The notes: a model not told the origin generated them from the sequence alone. 64,000 nucleotides of DNA from Planctomycetota bacterium (GCA_003388505.1 QQVO01000068.1:30465-94464), one strand, 5' to 3'; positions 17,177 to 26,898 are shown, counted from the stretch's first letter. Made by a program: numbers and translations.

Positions 17177-19018
17177 ATGACGGCCATTCTTGGGATCTCC
17201 GCGTTCTATCATGATTCCGCCGCCGCGCTGGTTGTCGACGGATCGATCGTCGCCGCGGCGCAGGAAGAGCGGTTCACGCGCAGGAAGCACGATCCCGATT
17301 TCCCTCAGCAGGCTATCGACTACTGCCTCTCCGAAGCGGACCTGAAGCCCGAAGATCTGGACTTCGTGGCCTTCTACGACAAGCCGCTCCTCAAGTTCGA
17401 TCGCCTGCTGGAAACCTACCTGGCCTACTCGCCGGCCGGATTCCGATCGTTTGCAACCGCGATCCCGTTGTGGCTCAAGCAGAAGCTGCATGTTTCGCGC
17501 GAAATTCGGAAAGGTCTCAACCGGGGCTACCAGAAGAGACTCGTCTTCACTGAACACCATGAATCCCACGCGGCCAGCGCCTTCTTCCCGTCGCCCTACG
17601 AGGAAGCCGCCATTCTGACCGTCGACGGCGTCGGCGAATGGGCCACCGCAAGTTACGGCGTCGGCCGGGGAAACCGGATCGAACTGAGCCACGAACTCCG
17701 GTTTCCGCATTCGCTCGGAATGCTCTACTCGGCGTTTACCTACTACTGCGGGTTTCGGGTCAACTCGGGCGAATACAAGCTGATGGGCCTCGCGCCGTAC
17801 GGCGAGCCGAAGTACGCCGATCTGATTCGGGAGCGTCTGATCGACGTGAAGCGGGACGGCTCGTTGCGGCTCGACATGTCGTACTTCCGTTTCGCCCACG
17901 GGTTGCGAATGACCTCCCGCCGGTTTCACGAACTCTTCGGCGGTCCGCCGCGCGTGCCGGACGGTCCTTTGACGCAGCGCGAAATGGACCTTGCGGCGTC
18001 CATTCAGCACGTCACCGAAGAGATCATGCTGCGGATGGCGCGTCACGTGCACGGTGAAATGGGCCAGAAAAACCTTTGCCTCGCGGGCGGCGTCGCTCTC
18101 AATTGCGTCGCCAACGGCCGGATTCTCCGTGAAGGGCCGTTTGAATCCGTGTGGATCCAACCCTCGGCGGGAGACGCCGGCGGAGCGCTCGGGACAGCAT
18201 TGTTCGTGTGGCATCAGTTGCTCGGCAAGGAGCGGAACGTGAATCCTGAAGACAGCCAACACGGCAGTCTCCTCGGACCACGTTTCTCCAGCGAGGAAAT
18301 CCGTGCCTTTCTGGACTCGATCGCCGCCCCCTACCGGGAAATCACAGATGAAGACGCCTTGTGCACCACGGTTGCGGAGGCGATCGCCTCCGAAAAGGTC
18401 GTCGGCTGGATGCAGGGCCGCATGGAGTTCGGACCGCGCGCACTCGGTTCACGGAGCATCCTCGGCGATGCGCGCTCAGCGCGGATGCAATCGCTTTTGA
18501 ACCGCAAGATCAAGTTTCGCGAGTCGTTTCGCCCCTTTGCACCGGCCGTGCTGTCCGATCGCGCAACCGAATTCTTCGACACCAATGGCGCGACGCGCGA
18601 CAGCCCCTATATGCTGCTCGTCGCCCAGGTCAACGAAGCGAAGCGCCGGCCGACGACGCCCGCAGCCGCTTCCCTCCAGGGACTCGAGCGGCTCAAGATC
18701 AATCGTTCGGAAATCCCTGCCGTGACCCATGTCGACGGTTCAGCCCGGCTGCAGACGGTCGACCACAGCAGACACGGCCGCTTTCACCGCTTGCTCAAAG
18801 CCTTTGAGAAGCAGACCGGAAGTCCGGTCGTCATTAACACCAGCTTCAACGTCCGGGGCGAGCCGATCGTGTGCACGCCGCAAGACGCGTACCGCTGTTT
18901 CCTCGCGACCGACATGGACCTGCTGGTCATCGAGCAGTTCGTGCTGGAGAAGTCGCAGCAACCGCCCGGCAACGTCCGCCGATTTGCAGATTATCCCCAA
19001 GGACTGCCGCCGGACTGA
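17177..19018 (+). CDS. Carbamoyltransferase (NodU/CmcH family)
   Basis: A 613-aa carbamoyltransferase that would use carbamoyl phosphate and ATP to O-carbamoylate a hydroxyl group. N-terminal Kae1-like domain: ILGISAFYHDSAAALVVDG, TEHHESHAASAFFPS with metal-binding histidines, ILTVDGVGEW, and YKLMGLAPYG. The C-terminal domain has GRMEFGPRALGSRSIL, NRKIKFRESFRPFAPAVL and INTSFNVRGEPIV. The ATG at 17177 fits the family N-terminus. The next gene encodes an SxtJ-like membrane protein, an arrangement widespread in bacteria and first noticed in saxitoxin clusters; the acceptor is unknown, perhaps a surface polysaccharide. Confidence 0.9.
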   Translation: MTAILGISAFYHDSAAALVVDGSIVAAAQEERFTRRKHDPDFPQQAIDYCLSEADLKPEDLDFVAFYDKPLLKFDRLLETYLAYSPAGFRSFATAIPLWLKQKLHVSREIRKGLNRGYQKRLVFTEHHESHAASAFFPSPYEEAAILTVDGVGEWATASYGVGRGNRIELSHELRFPHSLGMLYSAFTYYCGFRVNSGEYKLMGLAPYGEPKYADLIRERLIDVKRDGSLRLDMSYFRFAHGLRMTSRRFHELFGGPPRVPDGPLTQREMDLAASIQHVTEEIMLRMARHVHGEMGQKNLCLAGGVALNCVANGRILREGPFESVWIQPSAGDAGGALGTALFVWHQLLGKERNVNPEDSQHGSLLGPRFSSEEIRAFLDSIAAPYREITDEDALCTTVAEAIASEKVVGWMQGRMEFGPRALGSRSILGDARSARMQSLLNRKIKFRESFRPFAPAVLSDRATEFFDTNGATRDSPYMLLVAQVNEAKRRPTTPAAASLQGLERLKINRSEIPAVTHVDGSARLQTVDHSRHGRFHRLLKAFEKQTGSPVVINTSFNVRGEPIVCTPQDAYRCFLATDMDLLVIEQFVLEKSQQPPGNVRRFADYPQGLPPD

Positions 19019-19083
19019 TTTCATCCCGCTTCGTGTTTCGCAGCGACGTATTCTTCGTTCTCGCGCTCAAAGGCTCAAATCGC

Positions 19084-19491
19084 ATGACCGAAATCAACTG
19101 GAACCCCGACGCTCGCACACTGCGCTGGTTCGCCGGATTGCAGGTTCTTTTCTTCTGCTTGTTGCTGTGGGTCTGGCGCGACCGGTTCCCGGTCTCGGTC
19201 GGTGCGGCAATCATTTCCCTGTCGGTCGTGCTGGGAATCACCGGGCTGATCCGGCCGGCGGCCGTCCGGTGGTGCTACGTCGGCTGGATGGCCGCTGTCT
19301 TCCCGCTCGGCTGGCTCGTGTCACACCTGCTGCTGGCTGTGGTGTACTACCTGGTCCTCACGCCGATCGCCCTGGCAGTCCGCGGCACGCGCGGCCGAAT
19401 GCTCGACTTGGAATTTGATCCGGAGGCGGCGAGTTATTGGACTCCCCGCCGCCGGGACCGCGACGTCTCCGACTATTTCAGGCAATACTGA
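19084..19491 (+). CDS. SxtJ-family small membrane protein
   Basis: A 135-aa protein with three or four hydrophobic helices (GLQVLFFCLLLWVW, VGAAIISLSVVLGITGLI, VGWMAAVFPLGWLVSHLLLAVVYYLVLTPIALAV) and a conserved-looking soluble tail ending SYWTPRRRDRDVSDYFRQY. This layout and its position directly after a carbamoyltransferase gene fit the SxtJ family. The ATG at 19084 is chosen as the first one before the hydrophobic region. Function is unknown; it probably acts with the upstream enzyme at the membrane. The tiny DUF5989 gene often found between these two is absent; only 65 bp separate them. Confidence 0.7.
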   Translation: MTEINWNPDARTLRWFAGLQVLFFCLLLWVWRDRFPVSVGAAIISLSVVLGITGLIRPAAVRWCYVGWMAAVFPLGWLVSHLLLAVVYYLVLTPIALAVRGTRGRMLDLEFDPEAASYWTPRRRDRDVSDYFRQY

Positions 19492-19624
19492 GGGGGCGGA
19501 TGGGGGTCGAGATTCGATCGAAACATCCGTCAGAAAACGATGGTTTCAACGAACACGTTCCAGTATCGTGACAGCGTTGAGATTCGACGCCGCTCTTGCC
19601 CCGTAATTCGCCGGAAGTCATGCC

Positions 19625-21073
19625 GTGGCCGTGCTGCTTGCCATTGACGACGATCGAAGCATCCTGCACATGGTTCAGAAGTCGCTTTCGAGCGACGGGC
19701 TGCAAGTCGTCACGGCGTCCTCGGCGGAAGAGGGAATGACGACTCTCGAAGAGTGCCGGCCGGACGTCGTCATTCTCGATGTCGTTTTGCCGGGGACTTC
19801 CGGTCTGCAGATGCTGGAGCAGATTCAGGCGTTTGACGGGCGGTTGCCGGTGATCTTTATCACCGCCGGGGCGGGGAGCGAGACGGCGATCGAGGCCATG
19901 CGGCTCGGGGCCTACGACTACGTTGCCAAGCCGCTCGACTTGCCGGCGCTCAAGACTCTGGTTGCGAGCGCCCTCGAGACGCGTCGCATGATGACGGTTC
20001 CGGTCGCCGTGCCGATCGGGGACGCCAGTCCCGCAGAGGGCGAGCTGTTCATCGGGCGCGGTCCCGAAATGCTGGACGTTTTCAAATCGATCGGACGGGT
20101 GGCCCGGCAGACCGTGACCGTTCTCGTTCGCGGGGAAAGCGGAACGGGGAAGGAACTGGTCGCGCGGGCGATCTACCAGCACAGCAATCGCTCCGACAAA
20201 CCGTTCATGGCGGTCAACTGCGCCGCCCTGCCCGACACCCTGCTCGAAAGCGAGTTGTTCGGCCACGAGAAAGGCGCATTCACCGGCGCCGATCGGCGAC
20301 GGATCGGGAAGTTCGAGCAATGCAACGGCGGAACATTGTTTCTGGACGAAGTCGGCGACATGTCGCCCCTCGTGCAAGGCAAGGTGTTGCGCCTGCTTCA
20401 GGAGCAGCGATTCGAGCGGGTGGGGGGGAACGAGACGATCGAGACCGATGTGCGGCTGATCGCGGCAACGAACCGCAACCTCGAGCAGATGGTTGAGGAC
20501 AACGAGTTTCGGGCTGACCTGTTCTACCGGGTCAATGGAGTCACCATTGCGCTGCCCCCCCTGCGAAAGCGCAAAGAGGACGTTGTGCTTCTGTTGCAGC
20601 ATTTTCTGGCGGAGGCCAGCCAGGAACTCGGCAAACCGGGAATCGAGGGCCTCTCGCCGGAGGCGGTCGAAATTCTCACCCGCTACGAGTGGCCGGGAAA
20701 CGTGCGTGAATTGCAGAGCGTCGTCCGGCAGTCGGTCTTGAAGGCCTCGGGCCCGGTGATCGTCCCCAACTTTCTGCCCCCCGAAATCCTCGGCGATGCG
20801 TCGGAGGTTCATGGATCTGACGACGAACTGCCCACCTCCGACCTGAAACCGCTCGTCGAGGCCCGCCTGCGGGACGGCTCGACCGACCTGTATGCGGAAA
20901 CCCTCGAAGTGATGGAACGTTATCTTCTGACCCGCGTGCTGCAGCAAACAGGCGGGAATCAGACCCAGACCGCAGAGATCCTCGGCATCACGCGCGGCAA
21001 AGTGCGGGACCGTATCGGCGCCTTCGGCATTTCGCTCGACAAGAACGTCTCAATCGGCGGCGACGAAGAGTGA
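19625..21073 (+). CDS. NtrC-family sigma-54-dependent response regulator
   Basis: A 482-aa two-component regulator that activates sigma-54 RNA polymerase. Domains: receiver, residues about 3-118 (AIDDDRSIL, phospho-acceptor Asp about 52 in VVILDVVLPG); AAA+ domain, about 140-375, with Walker A GESGTGKE near 170, the sigma-54-contacting GAFTGA near 217, and LDEVGDM; C-terminal Fis-type helix-turn-helix (QQTGGNQTQTAEILGITRGK). The start is the GTG at 19625. No kinase is immediately adjacent, but a hybrid kinase starts at 22833. Six -24/-12 promoter matches lie between 21.6 and 42.5 kb, so this protein is the natural candidate activator. Confidence 0.93.
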   Translation: MAVLLAIDDDRSILHMVQKSLSSDGLQVVTASSAEEGMTTLEECRPDVVILDVVLPGTSGLQMLEQIQAFDGRLPVIFITAGAGSETAIEAMRLGAYDYVAKPLDLPALKTLVASALETRRMMTVPVAVPIGDASPAEGELFIGRGPEMLDVFKSIGRVARQTVTVLVRGESGTGKELVARAIYQHSNRSDKPFMAVNCAALPDTLLESELFGHEKGAFTGADRRRIGKFEQCNGGTLFLDEVGDMSPLVQGKVLRLLQEQRFERVGGNETIETDVRLIAATNRNLEQMVEDNEFRADLFYRVNGVTIALPPLRKRKEDVVLLLQHFLAEASQELGKPGIEGLSPEAVEILTRYEWPGNVRELQSVVRQSVLKASGPVIVPNFLPPEILGDASEVHGSDDELPTSDLKPLVEARLRDGSTDLYAETLEVMERYLLTRVLQQTGGNQTQTAEILGITRGKVRDRIGAFGISLDKNVSIGGDEE

Positions 21074-21470
21074 GCCGGGATGATTCACCACGGAGACACC
21101 GAGGCACGCAGGAGTTCGGGCGTCTGTCGTTTGCACACATCTCTGGATCGCCAATTGAGTTGCTCTCCGAGAGATTCGAATGGAACGCGGATGACCACGG
21201 ATTGGACCGATTTTCGCTGATTGCTTTCTGTGGAGTGCAGAGTATTCACGCCTGGATCAATGCGCACTCGTCGCTGCCGCCTTTTGAAGGAATTCCCCGC
21301 ACAATCCGTGGCGATCCGCCAAATCCGCGAAAATCTGTGTCCTGTTCGAGAAGCCCCTGGGCCCGGTTCCGCGCGGCGGGCCCCAACCGGGTTGTGTGCA
21401 ACGGACAGGTTCGGGCGTGCGTCCGACAGCATCGGCGCTGCATCGCGCGCGAACGTCCAGTTCGTGAACG

Positions 21471-21498
21471 GCGAGTGGTTGTTCAATCCTGAATTGAC
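21471..21498 (+). repeat. Dispersed intergenic repeat, copy 2
   Basis: Reads gcgagtggttgttcaatc followed by ctgaattgac. It matches copy 1 at 2687-2711 (opposite strand) apart from one internal base and the 5' end, and the first 16 bases recur at 37642-37657. Confidence 0.5.
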
Positions 21499-21646
21499 AG
21501 CTCGCGCGGTTGCGCGATGAACGATCGGCGTGTTCTGCGGCCGATCGAATCGTCTGCTCCACCCACCCGAGAACCCCCGGCTGCGCTCAACTCGTATCTC
21601 GTTGCAAGCGAGCGAGTTGCGGCGCATCACCTCAACTTGGCCGCGA

Positions 21647-21663
21647 TTGGCACGCCCCGTGCC
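21647..21663 (+). promoter_or_regulatory. Sigma-54 (-24/-12) promoter candidate
   Basis: TTGGCAC, five bases, then GTGCC, with the canonical GG-N10-GC spacing. It is 30 bp upstream of the lipoprotein gene starting at 21693 and would also serve the two following small genes. Confidence 0.6.
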
Positions 21664-21692
21664 TGACCTCTCTCTCAGAGGGAGGCGAAACC

Positions 21693-21893
21693 ATGAGACA
21701 GCGCAGATCCACATCGTTCGGTTTTCTGGTTGCTTCGGCCCTGCTTGTTGCCGCGGCGTTCGCGGCGACCTTCGCGGGGTGCAGCAACGAGAGGGAGGTG
21801 CTCGACGTCGAAGCGCCCGGCGTGGATCTGGAAGTCCACGAAAACACCGAAACCGGTGAACTGAATATCGATGGAGAACTGGGAGAGGAGTGA
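21693..21893 (+). CDS. Small acidic lipoprotein
   Basis: A 66-aa protein: hydrophobic signal ([22 protein letters not shown]) ending in a plausible lipobox (TFAGC), then a short acidic tail [20 protein letters not shown]. It is probably a lipid-anchored periplasmic or outer-membrane peptide. The ATG at 21693 follows a GGAGG site. It has the same layout as the acidic lipoprotein at 41668-41964. It is the first gene of a short set with DUF1328 (22060) and 22363, ending at a strong hairpin at 22672. Confidence 0.7.
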   Translation: MRQRRSTSFGFLVASALLVAAAFAATFAGCSNEREVLDVEAPGVDLEVHENTETGELNIDGELGEE

Positions 21894-22059
21894 GGGCATC
21901 GCAATCGATGCAGCACGCCGCTCACGAAGGGATTCGCAAGGACACGCAACGCTCGGCGCAGACCGCACAGGCCTCGGCCCTGTCGCCCGGGTGTCTCGAT
22001 CGCCGACCGGCGGCGAGGAAATCTCAAAACATTCAGGCCTCGAATCGAGGAGAAACACC

Positions 22060-22227
22060 ATGTTACGTTGGGCACTCATCTTTCTGGTGATCGCAGCAAT
22101 CTGCGCCATTCTGCCGGGTCTCGGCGTCATTTCCGGCGTCGCAGCACAGATCGCCTGGATCCTCTTCGTCGTCTTTCTCGTGTTGCTGGTCGTCTCGCTG
22201 GTCACGGGGCGACGGGCACGGCTGTAG
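22060..22227 (+). CDS. DUF1328-family small membrane protein
   Basis: A 55-aa protein consisting of two hydrophobic helices ([20 protein letters not shown] and [20 protein letters not shown]) with a basic end, matching the DUF1328/YtjA family of small inner-membrane proteins in length and layout. The ATG at 22060 is preceded by GAGGAG. The family is commonly associated with stress conditions but has no established biochemical role. Likely cotranscribed with the neighbouring small genes. Confidence 0.75.
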   Translation: MLRWALIFLVIAAICAILPGLGVISGVAAQIAWILFVVFLVLLVVSLVTGRRARL

Positions 22228-22362
22228 GAACTGCATACGTACGTCAACCGTTCGGGATGCAGCCGACCCTCGAAGTCTGCCCGCCCTCGAGGATGTCGCG
22301 CATCCCGGACGCGTTGGCGTTTCGGGCCACACACGAACAACAAACAACCTGTGAGGTGACCT

Positions 22363-22635
22363 ATGAAAGGGTTACTCGTCGCCGTGATTGTGGTGCTCCT
22401 GGCGGCCCTCTTCGGCTGGCTGAGTTTCAGCACGTCGCCCGACCGGGCGACCATGAATGTTGAACTCCAGGAGATCCAGGAAGACACGCAGGGACTCGTG
22501 CATGCAACGGAAGAGTTGGCCGAGCAGACAGCCGAAGGCGTGGAGAAGGTCGGCGAAGAGATCGATGAACACATCGACGTCGACATCCAGGACGACGCAC
22601 CGGAGAGAGAAATCGAAATCGAATCCTCCCGTTGA
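22363..22635 (+). CDS. Small membrane-anchored acidic helical protein
   Basis: A 90-aa protein with one N-terminal transmembrane or signal helix (GLLVAVIVVLLAALFGWLSF) followed by an acidic, probably coiled-coil, segment rich in E/D (ELQEIQEDTQGLVHATEEL and VGEEIDEHIDVDIQDDAPE). GAGGTGA precedes the ATG at 22363. There is no recognisable family. The acidic VDVD motif resembles the tails of the lipoproteins at 21693 and 41668. It is followed by a strong stem-loop. Confidence 0.65.
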   Translation: MKGLLVAVIVVLLAALFGWLSFSTSPDRATMNVELQEIQEDTQGLVHATEELAEQTAEGVEKVGEEIDEHIDVDIQDDAPEREIEIESSR

Positions 22636-22671
22636 TGCGGCGTTCTGCATCTTCTTCCGCGAGTGCGTTTG

Positions 22672-22709
22672 GAAGCGATCGACCGTTCAAGTGAACGGTC
22701 GATCGCTTC
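22672..22709 (+). terminator. Strong stem-loop terminator
   Basis: Near-perfect 38-bp palindrome: arms 22672-22689 and 22692-22709 (gaagcgatcgaccgttca and its complement), effectively a 17-bp stem with a 4-nt loop. It lies 37 bp after the gene ending at 22635. No long T-tract follows. Confidence 0.65.
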
Positions 22710-22832
22710 TGCGTGCGCCGGCACGTCGATCGCAGGAGGCGGCACTGCTCCGCTCGGATTTCGATGTGTCGCGTTCCCGTTTGCCGCAGGTCTCTACAAT
22801 GAGGCTGACTCTCCACACAATCAGCTTTCCCG

Positions 22833-25800
22833 GTGACAGAGCGAACCGTGTCATCCGCTTCTGAACGCTACAAATCGATTCTCGACGCGGCGCTGGACGC
22901 CGTCATCTGCGTCGATGAAGTCGGGCGAATCGTCGACTGGAATCTGCGCGCGGCATTGATGTTCGGCTGGCACCGGGAGGACGTCACGGGACAACAGGTG
23001 TCCGCCCGGTTGTTGGCCGGCGAGGATGGAAACCGACTGGCCATGACGATGGAGCGGTACCGAACCCGTTCCAGCGACTCGGCGATCGGTCGCCGAATGG
23101 CGATGCAGGGGCGGCATCAGGACGGCCGCGAGTTCCCCGTCGAACTGACTCTGAGCCCGATCGACGTCGCCGGGGCGCTCCATTTCGCGTTGTTTATCCG
23201 CGACCTGTCGTCGCGCGAGAGCGAGGTCAAGCGGCGGGAGCGCCAGACTCTCGAAGCTCAGTTGCTGCAGCACGCGACCTTGCTGGTGGCGCAGGCCGAG
23301 ACCTTCGAGGACGCCATCCGGAATTCGTTGAAGGTGATGTGTGAAATGACCGGCTGGCAGGTCGGACACGCCTGGATTCCGGATCGCCGTCGCGCCCGGC
23401 TTTACACGAAAGGCATCTGGCACGGCATCGACGAGCAGCGCCACAAGCGGTTTCTTGCCGAGATGGAAGACCTTTCCTTTGCCCCGGGCGAAGGTCTGCC
23501 GGGAGAGATCTGGCAGCGGCGGGAAGCGATGTGGATTCGCGATATCACGCAGAGTCCCGATTTCCTGAGAAAGCAGTTGAGCCGGCAGTTCGGCGTCAAG
23601 GGAGTGTTCGGGTTCCCGGTGACGGCGCACGACGAAGTCGAAGCCATCATCGAGTTCTTTTCCGAAGAAGAACTCACCCCGGAACCCCAATTGCTGCTGT
23701 TCGTGGGCAGCATCAGCAACGAGTTGGGACGCATCCTCGAACGGCGCCGCTGGGATGAAGAGCGTTCCCGGCTGGCGGCCATCGTCGACAGCTCTTCCGA
23801 CGCGATTATCAGCAAAGACTTCGACGGAACGATTATCAGTTGGAACGACGGCGCTGCGGCAATGTACGGTTACTCCGCGGACGAGGCGATTGGAAAAACG
23901 GCGGCCATCATTCTGCCGCCGGGGATGACGGAAGAGGAAGACGAGATCCGCGACGCGGTCCGCACCGGCCGCCCGCTGCTGCGGTTCGAGACCCGCCGGA
24001 GAAACAAGTCCGGCGAACAACTGGACGTCTCCCTGACCGTTTCTCCGATCTTCGATTCGCGCGGACGGATTGTGGGATCCGCAGCCATCGAACGCGACAT
24101 CACGGAGAGGAAACGGCGAGAGACTGAGCTGGAACGGGCGCGAGAAGACGCGGTTTCGGCCCTCAAGGCCAAGAACGAGTTCCTCGCGAACATCAGCCAC
24201 GAATTGCGCACACCGATGAACGCCATCATCGGGATGATCGATCTCGTCCTGGGAGAGGATCTCTCGCCGATGACGAGAGATTACCTCGACACGGCGAGGG
24301 ATTCGTCGCGGGTGATGCTCTCGCTCGTCAACGATTTACTCGACTTCTCCCGGATCGAAGCCGGCAAGCTGGAATTGGACGTCGAGCCGTTCAGTCTGCG
24401 GCGGACGTTTGACGAGGCGATTCGCGCGCTCTCGTTGCGCGCCTACGAGCGCGGCCTGGAACTGGCGGGACAGGTGCATTCCAGTGTTCCTGATCGCCTT
24501 GAAGGGGACGGGCGACGGTTGAGACAGGTCATCATGAACCTGGCCGGAAACGCAATCAAGTTCACCGAGCAGGGAGAGGTCACCGTCAGCATCGCGGAGG
24601 ACGAGCGCGTCAACGGCGACGTGGTCTTGAAGTTGACGGTTGAAGACACGGGCGTCGGAATCTCGGCTGAAGACCAGCAGAGGATTTTCGCACCCTTTAC
24701 GCAGGCCGACGCGTCGTCGACGCGGAAGCACACCGGAACGGGCCTCGGGCTGACGATCTGTCGCGAACTGATCGAGCGGATGGGGGGACGGATCTCCGTG
24801 GAGAGCCAACTCGGTCAGGGCAGTCGGTTCACCTGCACGGCCCGATTCCGGGTGCTGGCGGACCGCAGCGCCGATCCCGCACCGCGCGTCCGCCAGTTGA
24901 AGGATCTGCGCGTCCTCGTGGTCGACGACAACGCAACCAACCGCCGCATACTGAGCGAGACATTGAAGGAATGGTCGCTGGAGCCGGCCGTCGCGACGAG
25001 TGCCTCGCAGGCGGTCGAACAAATCCGCGCCGCCTGCAATGCGAACAAGCCCTTCCAACTGCTGATTGTCGACGCCTTGATGCCGGAGATCGACGGATTT
25101 TCGCTGGTGGAGACGCTGGAACGTGAGGGCGCAGGCGACTCGGCCGTGATTCTGATGATGTCGTCCGCCGACCGCCAGACGTTCGAGGATCGTATTCGCG
25201 ACCTGGACATCGACGCCTTCATCGAAAAGCCGGTTTCTGAATCAGTTCTGATGGATGCGATCATGACCACGCTCGGAGGACCGCAGACCGACACCAACGC
25301 CGTTCAGAAGATCGCAGCCGCCGCGCGTGCGCATCGGGTTCTCGTTGTGGAAGACACACCCGCCAATCAGAAAGTTGTCCGCGCCATCCTGACCAAGCGC
25401 GGGCACGACGTCACGGTCGCGCACAACGGCAGAGACGCGATCGAGCAGCATCTCAGGGACGACTTTGACGTGATTCTCATGGACGTTCAGATGCCCACCA
25501 TGGACGGTTATCAGGCCAGCCGCGCCATTCGCGACCTGGATGACGAACGCAAGGCCGGCGTGCCGATCATCGCCATGACGGCGCATGCACTGCCGGGCGA
25601 CCGCGTGCGGTGCCTGCAGGCCGGAATGGACGGCTATCTCTCGAAACCGGTCGACGCACACGAAATGGTGTTTCTCGTCGAACAGTTTGCCTCCCGCCGG
25701 GATTCCGCGCGTCCGGGCGCCGGGCCGCAAACCGCAGCGTCGGCCGGGAGTGCTGCGTCGCGCGCCGCTGGGACGAAGGATCGGAAGGTGATCAGTCTCG

Positions 25801-26120
25801 AAGGGGCTCGGAAGCGCCTGGGCGGTGATCCGGAACTGCTGCGCGACATGGCAGAGTTTCTGATCCAGGATGCCCCCCCCCTGCTGGAGACGGTGCGAGT
25901 TGCCGAGGAAGAACGCGATTGGGAGGGCGTGCGCCGCGCCGCTCACAGCTTGAAAGGGCTCGCCGCCAACTTCGACGCCGCGGCCGCCCGAGAACTGGCG
26001 CTTCGCGTCGAAGAAGCCGCCGTGAAGGAGAATCAAGACTCCGTCAGGAATCTCGCGCCGCAACTGGAGGCCGCATTCGCCGACGTCATGCAGGCCTTGC
26101 AGCAGCAGGCGCTGGCATAA
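22833..26120 (+). CDS. Hybrid sensor histidine kinase (PAS-GAF-PAS-HK-REC-REC-Hpt)
   Basis: A 1095-aa multidomain phosphorelay kinase without a clear membrane segment, so probably cytoplasmic. Order: PAS (about 12-125), GAF (about 150-300, with LGRILERRRW at its end), PAS (about 305-425), HisKA with FLANISHELRTPMNAIIG (phospho-His about 456), HATPase with N-box LAGNAIKFTEQG and VEDTGVGIS, a first receiver from about 692 (VLVVDDNATN), a second receiver from about 835 (VLVVEDTPAN, phospho-Asp in VILMDVQMPTMDG), and a C-terminal Hpt domain with AHSLKGLAANF (about 1037). The first receiver keeps LLIVDALMPEIDG. The start is the GTG at 22833; a GTG at 22848 is also possible. The chain His-Asp-His-Asp would need an outside acceptor. 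Confidence 0.92.
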   Translation: MTERTVSSASERYKSILDAALDAVICVDEVGRIVDWNLRAALMFGWHREDVTGQQVSARLLAGEDGNRLAMTMERYRTRSSDSAIGRRMAMQGRHQDGREFPVELTLSPIDVAGALHFALFIRDLSSRESEVKRRERQTLEAQLLQHATLLVAQAETFEDAIRNSLKVMCEMTGWQVGHAWIPDRRRARLYTKGIWHGIDEQRHKRFLAEMEDLSFAPGEGLPGEIWQRREAMWIRDITQSPDFLRKQLSRQFGVKGVFGFPVTAHDEVEAIIEFFSEEELTPEPQLLLFVGSISNELGRILERRRWDEERSRLAAIVDSSSDAIISKDFDGTIISWNDGAAAMYGYSADEAIGKTAAIILPPGMTEEEDEIRDAVRTGRPLLRFETRRRNKSGEQLDVSLTVSPIFDSRGRIVGSAAIERDITERKRRETELERAREDAVSALKAKNEFLANISHELRTPMNAIIGMIDLVLGEDLSPMTRDYLDTARDSSRVMLSLVNDLLDFSRIEAGKLELDVEPFSLRRTFDEAIRALSLRAYERGLELAGQVHSSVPDRLEGDGRRLRQVIMNLAGNAIKFTEQGEVTVSIAEDERVNGDVVLKLTVEDTGVGISAEDQQRIFAPFTQADASSTRKHTGTGLGLTICRELIERMGGRISVESQLGQGSRFTCTARFRVLADRSADPAPRVRQLKDLRVLVVDDNATNRRILSETLKEWSLEPAVATSASQAVEQIRAACNANKPFQLLIVDALMPEIDGFSLVETLEREGAGDSAVILMMSSADRQTFEDRIRDLDIDAFIEKPVSESVLMDAIMTTLGGPQTDTNAVQKIAAAARAHRVLVVEDTPANQKVVRAILTKRGHDVTVAHNGRDAIEQHLRDDFDVILMDVQMPTMDGYQASRAIRDLDDERKAGVPIIAMTAHALPGDRVRCLQAGMDGYLSKPVDAHEMVFLVEQFASRRDSARPGAGPQTAASAGSAASRAAGTKDRKVISLEGARKRLGGDPELLRDMAEFLIQDAPPLLETVRVAEEERDWEGVRRAAHSLKGLAANFDAAAARELALRVEEAAVKENQDSVRNLAPQLEAAFADVMQALQQQALA

Positions 26121-26181
26121 TCTCGCGCTTCACGCGATTACCGACAAGCGTCGGGGCGCTCCCTGGGGCGAAACAAAGAAA

Positions 26182-26221
26182 GCCGCTGAGCCATCAGTTT
26201 TGCAACTGACGACTCAGCGGC
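26182..26221. terminator. Bidirectional terminator hairpin
   Basis: gccgctgag at 26182-26190 pairs with ctcagcggc at 26213-26221, with an inner atcagtt/aactga pairing around a TT loop. It sits between the convergent kinase and ferritin-like genes. Confidence 0.65.
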
Positions 26222-26317
26222 AGGAAAAATTGCCGACGAACGGGCGTGGTCGGGCGGGGGGCATGACCACCCTCCGTCGCCGGCAAAGTTGTTCGGTCGA
26301 TCGTCACCTCGTCTCAA

Positions 26318-26803
26318 TCAGTCGGTCGTCCACCCGGCGAGGAAGCCCTCGAACTGGGTGCGATGCTCCTCTTCGTCCGCGAGGAGTTGCGTCGCGAGAT
26401 CCGCAGTCACGGCGTCGCTCATCTCTTCCGCCGCCTTGATGACATCGCGATAGTGCTCAATCGCGGAAGTCTCCGCGTCGACAACCCCGCGAACGACTGA
26501 CAATACATCGGTCGAGTCTTTGGGAGGACGCATCGACTCCTGATCGAAATTGAGTTCGAGTGACCCGGGGATGCGGCCGCCCAGTTGTTTGATGCGATTG
26601 GCCAGACGCGTCGCGTGCCCCAGTTCCTCTTGCACGTCGCCCGCGAGCGAGCGTTTCACTTCCTCCGCCTCGACTCCGTCGAGGTGCACACTGTTCGCGA
26701 GATAATTCGTGACGGTCTCTAACTCCATGCGATACGCCGTCTGGAGCATCGACACGAGCGAGGTTTTCCTGGTTGTTTGTTGTTCAGACACGACTGCCTC
26801 CAC
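26318..26803 (-). CDS. Ferritin-like / bacterioferritin-type domain protein
   Basis: A 161-aa four-helix-bundle protein. Carboxylate and histidine motifs typical of ferritin-like di-iron sites are visible: ELETVTNYLANSVHL, VQEELGHATRLANRI, VDAETSAIEHYRDVI and LLADEEEHRTQFEGFL. These fit the bacterioferritin/rubrerythrin-like group, so iron or peroxide handling is likely. The start is uncertain; the ATG at 26803 gives MEAVVSEQQ. A sigma-54-type promoter match lies upstream on the same strand at 26898-26882, consistent with stress control. Confidence 0.8.
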   Translation of the reverse strand: MEAVVSEQQTTRKTSLVSMLQTAYRMELETVTNYLANSVHLDGVEAEEVKRSLAGDVQEELGHATRLANRIKQLGGRIPGSLELNFDQESMRPPKDSTDVLSVVRGVVDAETSAIEHYRDVIKAAEEMSDAVTADLATQLLADEEEHRTQFEGFLAGWTTD

Positions 26804-26881
26804 ATGTTCCGTTTCGCCGGGGCGACAATCCGTGTGAAGCGGCCCCGGCCGTTCCGCCTCTCGATCGTTTCAGGGCGGTTT

Positions 26882-26898
26882 CGCAAACCGGATGCCAA
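26882..26898 (-). promoter_or_regulatory. Sigma-54 (-24/-12) promoter candidate
   Basis: On the minus strand: TTGGCAT, CCGGT, TTGCG, with GG-N10-GC spacing. It is about 80 bp upstream of the ferritin-like gene start. Confidence 0.6.

Larger units (their letters stand above)
21074..21692. other. Intergenic region with dispersed repeat and promoter
   Basis: About 620 bp without a convincing gene; frames here are Arg/Ser/Cys-rich. It contains copy 2 of a dispersed repeat (21471-21498) and a sigma-54-type promoter near its right end (21647-21663). Confidence 0.5.

Noticed and set aside
22719..22734. -24/-12-like sequence before the hybrid kinase at 22833
   Set aside because: CGGCAC/TCGCA deviates in the -12 element and lies just after the strong hairpin; too weak to call.
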